Notes: generated by a model from the sequence alone, not told the origin. 64,000 nt of DNA from Nocardiopsis alborubida (GCF_012396365.1 NZ_JAAXPG010000005.1:209538-273537), one strand, 5' to 3'. Shown: positions 1 to 10,147, counted from the stretch's first letter. Numbers and translations: made by a program.

Positions 1-873
1 GCCACCATGACCAACTCGATCGTCGGCACGCCCTCCTACATGGCGCCCGAGCAGATCGAGGGCCGCGGCATCACCGACAAGTGCGACATCTTCGCCTGGG
101 GCTGCGTCATCGCCTTCGCCTCCACCGGGCGGGCGCCGTTCGGCTCCGACACCGTTCCGGCGGTCGTCCACCGCGTGGTCAGCGCGCCCCCGGACCTGAC
201 CGACATGGACGAGGCCCTGCGCCCGATCGTCGAGTCCTGCCTGGACAAGAACCCGGACAACCGGCCCAACGCCCAGACGCTCCTCATGCGCCTGCTGGGC
301 CACGACGGACCCGAGGCCTCCGCTCCGTCCACCGACGACGTCGTCAAGCAGGGCGAGAAGATCGCCCAGACCGGCCTGTTCACCGGCGCCCAGATGCCCT
401 ACCGGCCGCACACCGGGCCGCAGCAGCCGCACACGGGTCCCCAGCAGCCGCACAGCGGTCCGCAGGCGGGTGCCGCCGCCGGGTACATGCAGCCCGGCAC
501 CTCCAACCCCCGCCCGGGCATGCCGGGGCACCCGATGGGCTCCGACCCCCGCCACGGCTTCGCCCACCCCGGCACCTCCAACCCCAGGCCCGGCGTCCCC
601 GGCCACCCGGGGACGTCCAACCCCCGTCCGGGCGCCCCCGCCTACCCGCCCCCGCCGCCCGGCATGCCCCACGGCCTGCACGGCGCCGGCAACCCCATGG
701 CCACGGGCATGAACCCCAACCAGACCTACGCCCGCCCCGGGGCGCAGCAGCCCATGCCGCGCCCCGTCGAGCAGAACTCGGTGCTCCAGCAGAGCTGGGT
801 GATCCCGGCGGTGCTCATCACCATCGTGATCCTGCTGCTCGTGCTGCTCCTGATCGCCGTCAGCGGAGGCTGA
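1..873 (+). CDS. Serine/threonine protein kinase, C-terminal part (5' truncated)
   Basis: The frame is open at the left window edge, so the ATP-binding half and catalytic loop are missing. What remains starts in the activation segment (GTPSYMAPEQ, nt 25-54) and continues through the C-lobe, including DIFAWGCVIAFASTGRAPF and the closing arginine region near NPDNRPNAQTLL. A proline/glycine-rich linker follows, with TGPQQPH units and three GTSNPRPG units. One strongly hydrophobic segment sits at the very C-terminus (VIPAVLITIVILLLVLLLIA). The family phosphorylates Ser/Thr in signalling. Unusually for membrane kinases of this type there is almost no extracellular sensor after the membrane segment, so the C-terminus looks like a simple tail anchor. 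Substrate unknown. Confidence 0.9.
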   Translation, partial: ATMTNSIVGTPSYMAPEQIEGRGITDKCDIFAWGCVIAFASTGRAPFGSDTVPAVVHRVVSAPPDLTDMDEALRPIVESCLDKNPDNRPNAQTLLMRLLGHDGPEASAPSTDDVVKQGEKIAQTGLFTGAQMPYRPHTGPQQPHTGPQQPHSGPQAGAAAGYMQPGTSNPRPGMPGHPMGSDPRHGFAHPGTSNPRPGVPGHPGTSNPRPGAPAYPPPPPGMPHGLHGAGNPMATGMNPNQTYARPGAQQPMPRPVEQNSVLQQSWVIPAVLITIVILLLVLLLIAVSGG

Positions 874-877
874 CCGC

Positions 878-2023
878 TCAGACCCGGGTGAGCTCGTTCA
901 TGGCCCGGGACACGGCCTCGTCCACGAGGTCGCGCACCTGGGGCCAGCGGTCGTCCACGCAGTCCGTGGGCATCACGGTCACGCTGTCGGTGCCGGACAT
1001 GCCCAGCGCGTCGCGCGCACCCTCCGCGGTGGTCAGACGCGCGTCCGCGGTGACCGCGAGCACCCCCGTCCGGGGGCGGCCCACCTCCTGGACCACCACG
1101 AACAGCGACAGGGAAGCGCCGCCCACCGCCAGCTCCAGCGCCGTCCACCAGTGCGCGGCCCCCGGGGTGAGCAGGTTGCGGGCCACGACCTCCGAGGCGG
1201 TCCCGGGCTCGGAGTCGTCCGACCCGCCCGAGTACACCGACGTGCGCGCCGCGGGGTCCAGCGCCCGCAGGATCATGGCCAGCGACTCCCGGCGCGAGCG
1301 CACGTAGTCCAGGACGCGGCGGCGCGTCACCGCCGCCAGCGGCGACACGGGGGAGCGGGGTTCGGGGACGTGCTCGGGGGTCCAGCTCAGTTCGCCGAGC
1401 AGGGTGCCGGTCACCAGGCGCGCGAAGTGGCGGACCATCCCGGCCAGGCGCTCGTCGGCGTCGCGCCCGCTCCACGGCGGCGCCAGGGGGTCGGGCAGCA
1501 GCGGCGGGAAGTCCGCCCGCCGCAGCACCAGGGACGCCAGCAGCCACGGCAGTGCCCACGCGTGCGTGCCCTCGGGGTGTTCGGGGTCCAGTTCGGCCAG
1601 CACCGCCACGCACTCGGCGTAGGTGTGCGCGGCGCGCACCACCGGGTGGGCGGGCACCGAGGCGGCCCGCGCCAGCCGCAGCGCCTGCTCGGAGTCCACG
1701 GGGCGCCGGGGGGAGCGCGCGGGACAGTCCTCGGGCAGGTTCCTGGTGCGCTCGGCCAGCTCCGAGACGAACGCGGCGGTGAACTGCCGCCCGGAGGCCC
1801 CGTCCGCCGCGGCGGACACCACCAGCTCCTCCAGGGCGGGTCCGCCGCCCAGCGCCCGCACACGGCGGCCGGTCAGCTCGCGCCGCGCCGCGGCCCGCGC
1901 CTCCCGGGGCTGGCTCTGCCGGTGCTGGGCCCAGATGGCCCGCAGCCGGTCGACGTCCATGAGGTCCTCGCGTACCAGGGCCGGAATCCGGTCCAGGTCC
2001 GCACCGCAACGTAGGGTATCCAC
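878..2023 (-). CDS. Conserved hypothetical protein
   Basis: This reading frame of about 380 residues runs convergent with the kinase and ends 4 bases after it. I do not recognise a domain. It is Ala/Arg-rich without obvious membrane segments or signal peptide. The N-terminal half is helical-looking (MDVDRLRAIWAQHRQ); the C-terminal third has alternating beta-like stretches (ASLSLFVVVQEVG, TGVLAVTADARL). Start choice is uncertain: the GTG at 2023 has GGAAG just upstream; an upstream GTG at 2065 would add 14 residues. Codon use is normal for the window. The gene lies between a kinase and the merR/ahcY pair, which gives no functional clue. Confidence 0.6.
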   Translation of the reverse strand: MDTLRCGADLDRIPALVREDLMDVDRLRAIWAQHRQSQPREARAAARRELTGRRVRALGGGPALEELVVSAAADGASGRQFTAAFVSELAERTRNLPEDCPARSPRRPVDSEQALRLARAASVPAHPVVRAAHTYAECVAVLAELDPEHPEGTHAWALPWLLASLVLRRADFPPLLPDPLAPPWSGRDADERLAGMVRHFARLVTGTLLGELSWTPEHVPEPRSPVSPLAAVTRRRVLDYVRSRRESLAMILRALDPAARTSVYSGGSDDSEPGTASEVVARNLLTPGAAHWWTALELAVGGASLSLFVVVQEVGRPRTGVLAVTADARLTTAEGARDALGMSGTDSVTVMPTDCVDDRWPQVRDLVDEAVSRAMNELTRV

Positions 2024-2118
2024 GTGTCTTCCGTAGCCAGTGGGCAGTTGGCCAAAACCTGTCACGGGCTCCGACCTGTGGCCGCTACCGGACGCGTCGG
2101 CGTGTAAACCGGGGGTGG

Positions 2119-2529
2119 TCAGGGGCGGCGGCCGTGCAGCAGCCGCATCGCCTTCTGCTTCTCGAAGTCCAGCGCGCGGGCGGGCGCCGCGGCGAGCCTG
2201 CCCAGCCGCTCCCCGTGCGAGCGCACCCGCGCCAGGACCTCGGGCTCGGCCAGGACGCGCAGGGCGAAGGCCAGCGCGGCGGGCGGGATGTCGAACTCGC
2301 GCTCCAGTTCCAGGCCCACCGCGATCGTGCGCAGGTCCTCCTCCGTGAACCGGCGGTGCCGGTGCCCGCGCCCGGTGGGCTGCTCCTGGGTGCGGGGCAG
2401 CAGGCCCAGGCCCTCGCGGTAGCGCAGCATCCGCGCGGTGGTGCCCACCCGGTCGGCGGCCGCGGAGATCGGCACGGGGCCGAGCGGCTGGAGGTCGGAC
2501 GGGGTCGGGGCGTCGTCGAGGGCGGCCAT
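2119..2529 (-). CDS. MerR-family transcriptional regulator
   Basis: A 136-residue protein with an N-terminal winged-helix of MerR type: ISAAADRVGTTARMLRYREGLGLLPRTQ followed by GHRHRRFTEEDLRTIAVGLEL. The canonical MLRYYE signature appears as MLRYRE. A short helical C-terminal part follows (PPAALAFALRVLAEPEVLARV), with no cysteine-rich metal site, so a metal or thiol sensor is unlikely. The ATG at 2529 is preferred because it opens directly before the conserved region; the same frame extends upstream to 2589. It is divergent from ahcY with a shared promoter region of about 128 bases that carries TTGAC/TGTCA repeats, so self-regulation and control of ahcY are plausible but unproven. Confidence 0.82.
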   Translation of the reverse strand: MAALDDAPTPSDLQPLGPVPISAAADRVGTTARMLRYREGLGLLPRTQEQPTGRGHRHRRFTEEDLRTIAVGLELEREFDIPPAALAFALRVLAEPEVLARVRSHGERLGRLAAAPARALDFEKQKAMRLLHGRRP

Positions 2530-2572
2530 GGACGCGACCCTAACCGAGGTCCCCCACCAAAGAGCGCGAACC

Positions 2573-2623
2573 TGACAGTCAAATGTCAACTTCGCCCGGC
2601 CGTCCGGGGTGCGGCCCTAGAAT
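2573..2623. promoter_or_regulatory. Divergent merR/ahcY promoter region with TGACA-N6-TGTCA palindrome
   Basis: A TGACA half-site (2573-2577) and TGTCA (2584-2588) form an inverted repeat. Read on the minus strand this gives TTGACA followed closely by TTGACTGTCA, so it also holds a perfect -35-like hexamer for merR. On the plus strand a TAGAAT -10-like hexamer lies at 2618-2623, about 35 bases before the ahcY start. The arrangement fits a regulator-operator overlap, but neither promoter is verified. Confidence 0.4.
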
Positions 2624-2657
2624 CGGGTGCGCCACGACCATCACGAGTGAGGAACGC

Positions 2658-4094
<1,437 letters not shown>

Positions 4095-4285
4095 ACAGCG
4101 TCTCCCTGAGGGCTCCGCTCCGCTTCGCCCGGTGTTCGGGCGCCCCGGGCACGGGAACCTCCGGATCCTCCGGTGCGACGGCTCGTTCCTCGCGGCCCCA
4201 CCTACGGATCCTCCAGAACCCCGTGGGCGCCCGAACGCAACCCCCAGGGGTTGAGCCGACCAAGGAAGCAGGAGCCGGGCATCAC

Positions 4286-5548
4286 ATGACACTCCCCTCC
4301 CACCAGGTGGCGGACCTCGGCCTCTCCGGGGCCGGGGTCCGCCGCGTGGACTGGGCCGAGCGCTCCATGCCGGTGCTGCGCAGCGTGCGCGAGCGCTTCG
4401 CCGCCGAACGCCCCCTGGACGGCCTGCGCGTGGCCGCGTGCCTGCACGTGACCGCCGAGACCGCCAACCTGCTGCGGGCCCTGCGCGCGGGCGGCGCGAG
4501 CGTGTGGCTGGCGGCGTCCAACCCGCTGTCCACACAGGACGACACCGCCGCCGCCCTGGTCACCGAGTACGGGGTTTCGGTCCACGCCTGGGCCGGAATG
4601 GACCCGGCCTCCTATGACCGGAACCTGGTCACGGTCCTGGAGTCGCGGCCGCACCTGCTGCTCGACGACGGATGCGACCTGGTCAACACGGCTCACCTGG
4701 CCCGCCCCGACCTCCTCGACGGAGTGCTGGGCGGCTGCGAGCAGACCACCACCGGCGTGATCCGGCTGCGCCGGATGAGCGCCGAGGGCGAACTGCGGCT
4801 GCCGATGGTGGCGGTCAACGACACCGCCACCAAGCGCATGTTCGACAACCGGTACGGCACCGGCCAGTCCACCATCGACGGCATCCTGCGGGCCACCAAC
4901 GCCCTGCTCGCCGGGCGCACGGTCGTGGTCGCCGGATTCGGCTACTGCGGTCGGGGCCTGGCCGAGCGCGCCCGCGGCATGGGCGCCCGCGTGGTCGTCA
5001 CCGAGGTCGACCCGGTCAAGGCCCTGGACGCGGTCATGCAGGGCTACACCGTCACCACCATGGAGGAGGCGGCCCCCGCCGGGGACGTGTTCGTCACCGT
5101 CACCGGCAACCGCGACGTCGTCCGCGCCGAGCACCTGGACCTGATGAAGGACGGCGCGATCCTCGCCAACTCCGGCCACTTCGACCTGGAGATCGACCTG
5201 AACGCCCTGGAGGGCCGGTCCGTGGAGGTCAACCGGGGCGTGCGCGAGCAGGCCGACGAGTACGTGCTGGCCGACGGGCGCCGACTGCTCCTGCTGTCCG
5301 AGGGGCGTCTGGTCAACCTCGGCGCCGCCGAGGGGCACCCGGCCGCCGTGATGGACCTGTCCTTCGCGGTGCAGGCCCTGACCACGGCCTGGCTGGCCCG
5401 CAACGCCTCCGACCTGGAGCCGGGAGTGGTGGAGGTGCCCGCCGAGACCGACACCGAGGTGGCCCGGCTCGAACTGGCCGCGCTGGGGGTGCGCATCGAC
5501 GCGCTCACCCCGGGGCAGGAGGCCTACCTGCGCTCCTGGCACGCCTGA
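4286..5548 (+). CDS. Archaeal/Thermotoga-type S-adenosylhomocysteine hydrolase paralogue
   Basis: A 420-residue homologue of the preceding gene, of the short type lacking the roughly 40-residue insertion and the Lys/Tyr tail; it ends LRSWHA. Family motifs are present: CLHVTAETANL (His54), SNPLSTQDDTAAAL, LDDGCD, NDTATKRMFDNRYGTGQST (Lys183, Asp187) and the NAD fold VVVAGFGYCGRGLAERARGMGA. The motif EETTTGV, whose second glutamate contacts the ribose of the substrate, reads EQTTTGV here (Gln153, nt 4742-4744). A related archaeal branch hydrolyses S-inosylhomocysteine, so the substrate may be SAH, SIH or another nucleoside thioether. The ATG at 4286 has GGAG about 11 bases upstream. Hydrolase family is certain; exact reaction is not. 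Confidence 0.88.
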   Translation: MTLPSHQVADLGLSGAGVRRVDWAERSMPVLRSVRERFAAERPLDGLRVAACLHVTAETANLLRALRAGGASVWLAASNPLSTQDDTAAALVTEYGVSVHAWAGMDPASYDRNLVTVLESRPHLLLDDGCDLVNTAHLARPDLLDGVLGGCEQTTTGVIRLRRMSAEGELRLPMVAVNDTATKRMFDNRYGTGQSTIDGILRATNALLAGRTVVVAGFGYCGRGLAERARGMGARVVVTEVDPVKALDAVMQGYTVTTMEEAAPAGDVFVTVTGNRDVVRAEHLDLMKDGAILANSGHFDLEIDLNALEGRSVEVNRGVREQADEYVLADGRRLLLLSEGRLVNLGAAEGHPAAVMDLSFAVQALTTAWLARNASDLEPGVVEVPAETDTEVARLELAALGVRIDALTPGQEAYLRSWHA

Positions 5549-5568
5549 CGGGCGGACCCGCGCCCGAC

Positions 5569-5603
5569 CGGTCGCCTCGCGCTCAGCGCGGGCGCGGCGA
5601 CCG
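5569..5603. terminator. Convergent hairpin
   Basis: CGGTCGCC (5569-5576) pairs with GGCGACCG (5596-5603), with further GC pairing inside. It lies between the converging SAH-hydrolase paralogue and RDD gene and probably serves both. No U-tract, as usual for this GC class. Confidence 0.5.
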
Positions 5604-5623
5604 CTGCCTCCAGGCGCCCGGCC

Positions 5624-6475
5624 TCAGCGGGAGGAGTACGGGCCGTGCCACTGCTGCTGGGGGCCGCCCTGCGGGTGGTCGGGCTGGGAGCGGCGGGCGG
5701 CGATCTCGTGGCGGCGCCGGCGCTCGGCGAGCACGGCGGCCAGGAAGTAGGGCGGGGTGGTCCCCGGCGGCGGGGGCGGGCTGATCTGCGCGGCCACCGT
5801 GTCGGCCAGCCGGACGCCCATCTCGTGGCGGGTGTGCTCGGCCAGCTCCCCGTACCGGAGCACGTACTGGCGCGCCGCCGCCGCGGTCTCCGGGGACAGC
5901 CGCGACAACTCGGTGTTCGCCGCCCAGGCCGCCAGGTGCGGGGGCATCGGGACGACCTCCTCGCGCGGCCTGCCGCCGCGCTCCTCCACCACCATCGTCC
6001 CGGCCACGAAGTCCCCCACGCGGCGGCCGTCGCGGTTGATCATGGACGTGACCAGCGCGACCACGCCACTCGTCAGCCAGATCTCCACGAACGCGGCCAG
6101 AGCCCGGCCCAGCGCCTGCCGGAACCGCTCGGGGGAGCCGTCGGTGCCGACGACGCGCAGGCCCAGGGCCATCTTGCCGAGGGAGCGCCCCCGGGAGACG
6201 GTCTCGAAGACGGCCGGGTAGCCGACCAGGATCAGGATCGTGCTCGACAGGGACACGGCCGCGGTGATCGCGGGGTCCAGGTCCCTGCCGATCCAGGTGA
6301 CCAGGACGCTCAACGCGATCAGGGCGATGACCTGGACCAGGGCGTCGATGGCCAGGGCCGCGGCCCTGGTGGCGAAACCGGCCGGACGCAGGTCCAGGAC
6401 CACGGCGTCACCCGTGACCAGAGGTGTCACGCCGTACACGTCGGCGCGGGCGTCGCCGTTGCCGGGATAGGACAC
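5624..6475 (-). CDS. RDD-family integral membrane protein
   Basis: The protein has the RDD-type core: the arginine motif in LRPAGFATRAAALAIDALV, three hydrophobic segments (around DALVQVIALIALSVLVTW, TAAVSLSSTILILVGYPAVF and FVEIWLTSGVVALVTSMI), and the conserved RSLGKMALGLRVVGTDGS loop. A cytoplasmic C-terminal tail ends in a Gln/Pro/His-rich stretch. Function is unknown; family members occur with SpoIIM, MoxR and DUF58 proteins in actinobacteria. The GTG at 6475 is chosen because GAGGGAG lies 9 bases upstream; an ATG at 6520 in frame would add 15 residues. It is divergent from the SpoIIM-family gene at 6645. Confidence 0.85.
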   Translation of the reverse strand: MSYPGNGDARADVYGVTPLVTGDAVVLDLRPAGFATRAAALAIDALVQVIALIALSVLVTWIGRDLDPAITAAVSLSSTILILVGYPAVFETVSRGRSLGKMALGLRVVGTDGSPERFRQALGRALAAFVEIWLTSGVVALVTSMINRDGRRVGDFVAGTMVVEERGGRPREEVVPMPPHLAAWAANTELSRLSPETAAAARQYVLRYGELAEHTRHEMGVRLADTVAAQISPPPPPGTTPPYFLAAVLAERRRRHEIAARRSQPDHPQGGPQQQWHGPYSSR

Positions 6476-6644
6476 CAGCACTCGCTCCCTCAGGGCTGTC
6501 TGAAACCGTCGTCCCGACATTACCCGGCACGCGGGACGGCTGTTCGCAGCGGAGTCGGGAGCGTGCTCCGAGGGGGCGGATCGGAAGGGCCCCGGCGACC
6601 GGCGCCCGAACCGGACCGCGCGCGAAACGGATAAGGTCCCTTGC

Positions 6645-7649
6645 GTGGATATCGACGTGTTCGCCGCGGCACACGCCCCGGAGTGGGAACGGCTGGACCG
6701 ACTGGTGCGCAGGCGCCGCTCGCTGGACGGTGAGGAGATCGACGAACTCGTCGAGCTCTACCAGCGCGTGTCCACCCACCTGTCGGTGGTGCGCTCCTCC
6801 GGGCAGGACCCGGCACTGGTGGGCAGGCTGTCCGCGCTGGTGGCCCGGGCCCGCTCCGCGGTGACCGGCGCGCACGCCTCCGCGTGGCGCGACGTCGGCG
6901 GGTTCTTCACCCGCGTGTTCCCGGCGGTGCTGTACCGGCTGCGGTGGTGGTGGATCGGCACCAGCGCGGGCATGGTCGCGATCGCGGCGGTCACCGCCCT
7001 GTGGATCGTGTCCGAACCCGACGTGCTGCACGCCCTGGGCACGCCGGACTTCATGGCGCAGTACGTCGACCACGATTTCGCGAACTACTACATGGAGAAC
7101 CCCCGGGGCTCGTTCGCCGCCCAGGTGTGGACCAACAACGCGTGGGTGTCGGCGCAGGCGATCATCTACGGCGTGGCCCTGGGGCTGCCGACCCTGGCGG
7201 TGCTGCTGATGAACGCGGTGAACGTGGGCGTCGCCGCGGGGATCATGCTCGCCCACGGCCAGGGCGACGTGTTCTTCGGGCTGCTCCTGCCGCACGGGAT
7301 GCTGGAGCTGACCGCCGTCTTCGTCGCGGGCGGAGTGGGCCTCAAGCTGGGGTGGACGATCATCGCGCCCGGCGACCGCACCCGCATGCGGGCCCTGGGC
7401 GAGGAGGGGCGCGCCGCCATCGCGGTGGCCCTGGGACTGGTGGTGGTGCTGCTCATCTCCGGGCTCATCGAGGGCGTGGTGACCGGTAACGCCGCGGCCG
7501 GGGTCATCCCGATCCCGGTGGCGCTGGGCATCGGCGCGCTGGCGGAGCTGCTGTTCGTGGTCTACGTGTTCACGGTGGGCAGGAAGGCCTACCAGGAGGG
7601 CGAGACCGGCGACCTGGAGAACGCCCCCGCGGCCGTCCCGGTGGCCTGA
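6645..7649 (+). CDS. Stage II sporulation protein M (SpoIIM/DUF95) family membrane protein
   Basis: The 334-residue polytopic protein has a soluble helical N-terminus (to about residue 95) followed by several hydrophobic segments, including IGTSAGMVAIAAVTALWIV, QAIIYGVALGLPTLAVLL and IAVALGLVVVLLISGLIEGVV. The central NNAWVSAQAIIYGVALG and LPHGMLELTAVFVAGG stretches are typical of SpoIIM-like proteins, where the HGxxEL motif is conserved. In actinobacteria these accompany RDD, MoxR and DUF58 genes; the role in envelope or export is inferred only. GTG 6645 has AAGGT upstream. It faces the RDD gene head to head. Confidence 0.88.
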   Translation: MDIDVFAAAHAPEWERLDRLVRRRRSLDGEEIDELVELYQRVSTHLSVVRSSGQDPALVGRLSALVARARSAVTGAHASAWRDVGGFFTRVFPAVLYRLRWWWIGTSAGMVAIAAVTALWIVSEPDVLHALGTPDFMAQYVDHDFANYYMENPRGSFAAQVWTNNAWVSAQAIIYGVALGLPTLAVLLMNAVNVGVAAGIMLAHGQGDVFFGLLLPHGMLELTAVFVAGGVGLKLGWTIIAPGDRTRMRALGEEGRAAIAVALGLVVVLLISGLIEGVVTGNAAAGVIPIPVALGIGALAELLFVVYVFTVGRKAYQEGETGDLENAPAAVPVA

Positions 7650-7693
7650 GGTTTCCACCCCGCCCGGCGCTTCGCCGTGGCATCATCCGGGGT

Positions 7694-7891
7694 ATGGAAC
7701 CCGACACGCCCCGCTGGTTCAAGAGCTCCCACAGTTCAGCGGAGAGCTGCAACTGTGTGGAGGTGACGTTCGAACGCACGGGGAACTCCGTGCGGGTGCG
7801 TGACTCCTCGGCGCGCCGGGCCGGGAACCTGGCGGTCAGCCGGGGGGAATGGTCCGTCCTGGTCCGTTCACTGGGTGCGGCGGCGGACTGA
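7694..7891 (+). CDS. DUF397 domain protein
   Basis: A 65-residue protein covering the DUF397 motif: WFKSSHSSAESCNCVEV, then VRVRDSSARRAGNLAVSRGEWSVLVRSL. DUF397 proteins are abundant in Actinobacteria and are commonly paired with helix-turn-helix regulators of the BldB/WhiJ type, where they are thought to act as small partner or antitoxin-like proteins. No such regulator is next to it here; the neighbours are a SpoIIM gene and a convergent STAND NTPase. It may be an orphan partner acting with a regulator elsewhere. Confidence 0.85.
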   Translation: MEPDTPRWFKSSHSSAESCNCVEVTFERTGNSVRVRDSSARRAGNLAVSRGEWSVLVRSLGAAAD

Positions 7892-7949
7892 CCACCTCGG
7901 GATGGTTTCCGGGGCAGCACGAGGTCGGCGGTCGCGTGGGACCCCCCTG

Positions 7950-8006
7950 TTTCCACAGTAAGCCGAGGGAGCCGTCGACGGCGGCTCGCGCCGCTGCCTG
8001 TGGAAA
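7950..8006. terminator. Compound hairpin between DUF397 gene and STAND NTPase
   Basis: Outer arms TTTCCACAG (7950-7958) and CTGTGGAAA (7998-8006) enclose an inner stem GAGCCG (7969-7974) with CGGCTC (7982-7987). It sits between two converging genes, so a bidirectional terminator is the simplest reading. Confidence 0.45.
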
Positions 8007-8017
8007 ACGCGGGCCCG

Positions 8018-10081
8018 TCAGTGATCCGGCTGCTCACCCCGTGCGGCCCGGTCCCGCCACTCCCGGGCTCGTTCGGTGTCGGGATGGTCCTTGCCCAGCG
8101 CCTGCTCACGTACCTTCAGGCAGGCCTCGAACCAGCTCTGGGCGGCGTTGAGGTCACCGTTCTCGAAGGCGGCGCGGCCCAGGTAGTAGTCGGCCTGGGC
8201 GGTCAAGGGATGTCGTTCTCCCATGGTGCGTGCCCGGATCAACCGGACCTCGCGGAACTCTTGTCCGGCGCTGACCGGGTCCCCCTCGCGCATCACGGCG
8301 TAGGCCAGGTTCTCCCACGCGGCCAGGGCCCTGGCGTCCTCCGGCCCGGATACGCGGCGCCAGGCGTCGAGCACGGCACGGAACTCCTCCATCGCGGTTC
8401 CCCACTCCTCACGTCTGATCGCTATGAGGGCGAGTTGGAAGCGCGCGTCCAGGGTGTTCTCGTGGTCGGGGCCGTGGTGGAGTCCGTTGAGCTCGAACAG
8501 AGCACGGTACTCGATCTCAGCCTCCTCGACGAGTCCCTGGTTCATCTGGGCCTCGGCGAGGTGGTGCCTCGCTCTGAGCGTGAGTTGGTGCGTGGGACCG
8601 TAGTTCTCCTCAGCGATGCTCCACAGTTGCATGGCCTGTTCGTAGGCCCACTCCGTGAGCCCCAGATGGATGAGCTTGCGATTGATCTGTGTGGAGTTCT
8701 CCATGAGCAATCGCACGAAGGATCCAGCATTGGCGTTGAACGTTGGCAGGTCAACCGCGCGGAGCTGTGTGCGCAACCCCAAGAGGTTGGTATAGGCGGT
8801 CAGCTCGACCAAGGGGTCGTGATCCTGTTGCCAGGTGAGCAGCTCCTCCGCCTGCTCCAACAGCGCGAGGTCGGAGGTGGTGAACCCGGCGCGTACCGTC
8901 TCCGAAACCAGCGGGTGGAGGCGCAGCGCGGTCTCTCCGTGGGCTGTCACCACCGTGACCAGGCCCTGCACGACGAGGGAGTTCACGGCGCGCGCCAGCT
9001 CCGCTTCGTCCAGGAAACCGAGGGGATCACCACTCATCCTGGACACGGGTAGCCGACGCAGGGGGAGCTCCCGGCCCTCCCCGCAGAAGATCGACAGCAA
9101 CTTCAGCAGCGGCACGGCCTTGGGCTCACGCTCCTCCACCAGCCGCAGGGACAGCTCCCACACCCCCGACAACAGCCTGCGCTCGACATCGCCACCGGTG
9201 ACGAGGGGCGCCGCCAGCTCGTCCAGGGCCCCGACGCCCTCCCCGAGCCGCGCCAGCAGCGCGTGCGCGTCCGGGAACAGCACCCGGTGCGTGGCCAGGA
9301 TCCGCCCCGCCAGCGACAGCGCCAGCGGCACCCCGCCCAACCGTCGGGCCAGTTCCTCCGCGCCCGCGAGCTCCGCCGCACCGCCCGCCCCCGCGTGGTC
9401 GGCCAGGGCCTCGGACGCCGCCGACCCCTCCAGCTCCCCGATCCGGTGCACCCGCGCGGGCGCCCACTGCGCGGGGTCGTCCACCCGGCTGGTCACCAGC
9501 ACGAACCCGCCCGGGCTCGCCCGCATCCACCCCAGCTGGTCCCCGGGCCGGTTCTCCGGGTCCAGCTCCTCGGGCCGGTCGGCGTTGTCGATCACCAGCA
9601 GCCACGGCCGCGCCGCCGCGTCCAGGTGCCGCCACACCCACCGGGCCGCCTGGCGCCGCGCCCCCTTCACCTGCTCGGCCTCCTGCCGGGAGCCGCCCAC
9701 CTCCACGGCGGCCTCGACCATGCTCGCCGCCACGCTCCCGGGCCGCACCCAGAACACCGTCCACCCGTCGCGCCGCGCGCGCTCGGCCAGCGCCGCCGCC
9801 ACCGTGGTCTTGCCGAACCCGCCCGGTCCGGTCAGCACGTGCGGAACCGGCGCCCCGGCCGTCATCGCCCCGCCCAGGGCCTCCAGGAGCCCCTCACGTC
9901 CCCGTACGGCCGTCGCCGGCCGCGGCGGGTCCAGGGACACGTCGGCGGGCGGCGGCGGAGCGGGAGCGGGCGCCTGGAGGGTCACACCGCCGTGGATGTC
10001 GCGTACCTGGAGCAGTTGGCCGTGGACGGCACCGGAGGAGGCGTTGCCGTGGGCCCCGGGGGGAGAGGTCATGCCCTCCAT
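8018..10081 (-). CDS. STAND-type NTPase with TPR repeats (NB-ARC-like)
   Basis: A 687-residue protein. A short N-terminal tag (NASSGAVHGQLLQVRDIHGG) precedes an NTPase module with Walker A GPGGFGKTT (about 85-93) and Walker B WLLVIDNAD (about 160-168), then the winged-helix region typical of NB-ARC/STAND proteins, and helical tetratricopeptide repeats from about residue 460 to the end (for example RARHHLAEAQMNQGLVEEAEIEYRAL-type repeats). Family members are signal-triggered switches; some act in regulation, some in antiphage defence. No separate effector domain is visible, unless the N-terminal tag recruits one. An in-frame ATG at 10072 is an alternative start. It lies between blocks that are usually contiguous, suggesting insertion. 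Confidence 0.85.
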   Translation of the reverse strand: MEGMTSPPGAHGNASSGAVHGQLLQVRDIHGGVTLQAPAPAPPPPADVSLDPPRPATAVRGREGLLEALGGAMTAGAPVPHVLTGPGGFGKTTVAAALAERARRDGWTVFWVRPGSVAASMVEAAVEVGGSRQEAEQVKGARRQAARWVWRHLDAAARPWLLVIDNADRPEELDPENRPGDQLGWMRASPGGFVLVTSRVDDPAQWAPARVHRIGELEGSAASEALADHAGAGGAAELAGAEELARRLGGVPLALSLAGRILATHRVLFPDAHALLARLGEGVGALDELAAPLVTGGDVERRLLSGVWELSLRLVEEREPKAVPLLKLLSIFCGEGRELPLRRLPVSRMSGDPLGFLDEAELARAVNSLVVQGLVTVVTAHGETALRLHPLVSETVRAGFTTSDLALLEQAEELLTWQQDHDPLVELTAYTNLLGLRTQLRAVDLPTFNANAGSFVRLLMENSTQINRKLIHLGLTEWAYEQAMQLWSIAEENYGPTHQLTLRARHHLAEAQMNQGLVEEAEIEYRALFELNGLHHGPDHENTLDARFQLALIAIRREEWGTAMEEFRAVLDAWRRVSGPEDARALAAWENLAYAVMREGDPVSAGQEFREVRLIRARTMGERHPLTAQADYYLGRAAFENGDLNAAQSWFEACLKVREQALGKDHPDTERAREWRDRAARGEQPDH

Positions 10082-10147
10082 ACTGCACGTCCGGGCGCCG
10101 CCCCGGGGAGGGACGGCACCCGGACGGTGACGCAGGAAGCCCCGGTC

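Noticed and set aside
2583..2657. SAH riboswitch ahead of ahcY
   Set aside because: The region between promoter and start is only about 35 bases and does not contain the conserved aptamer stems.
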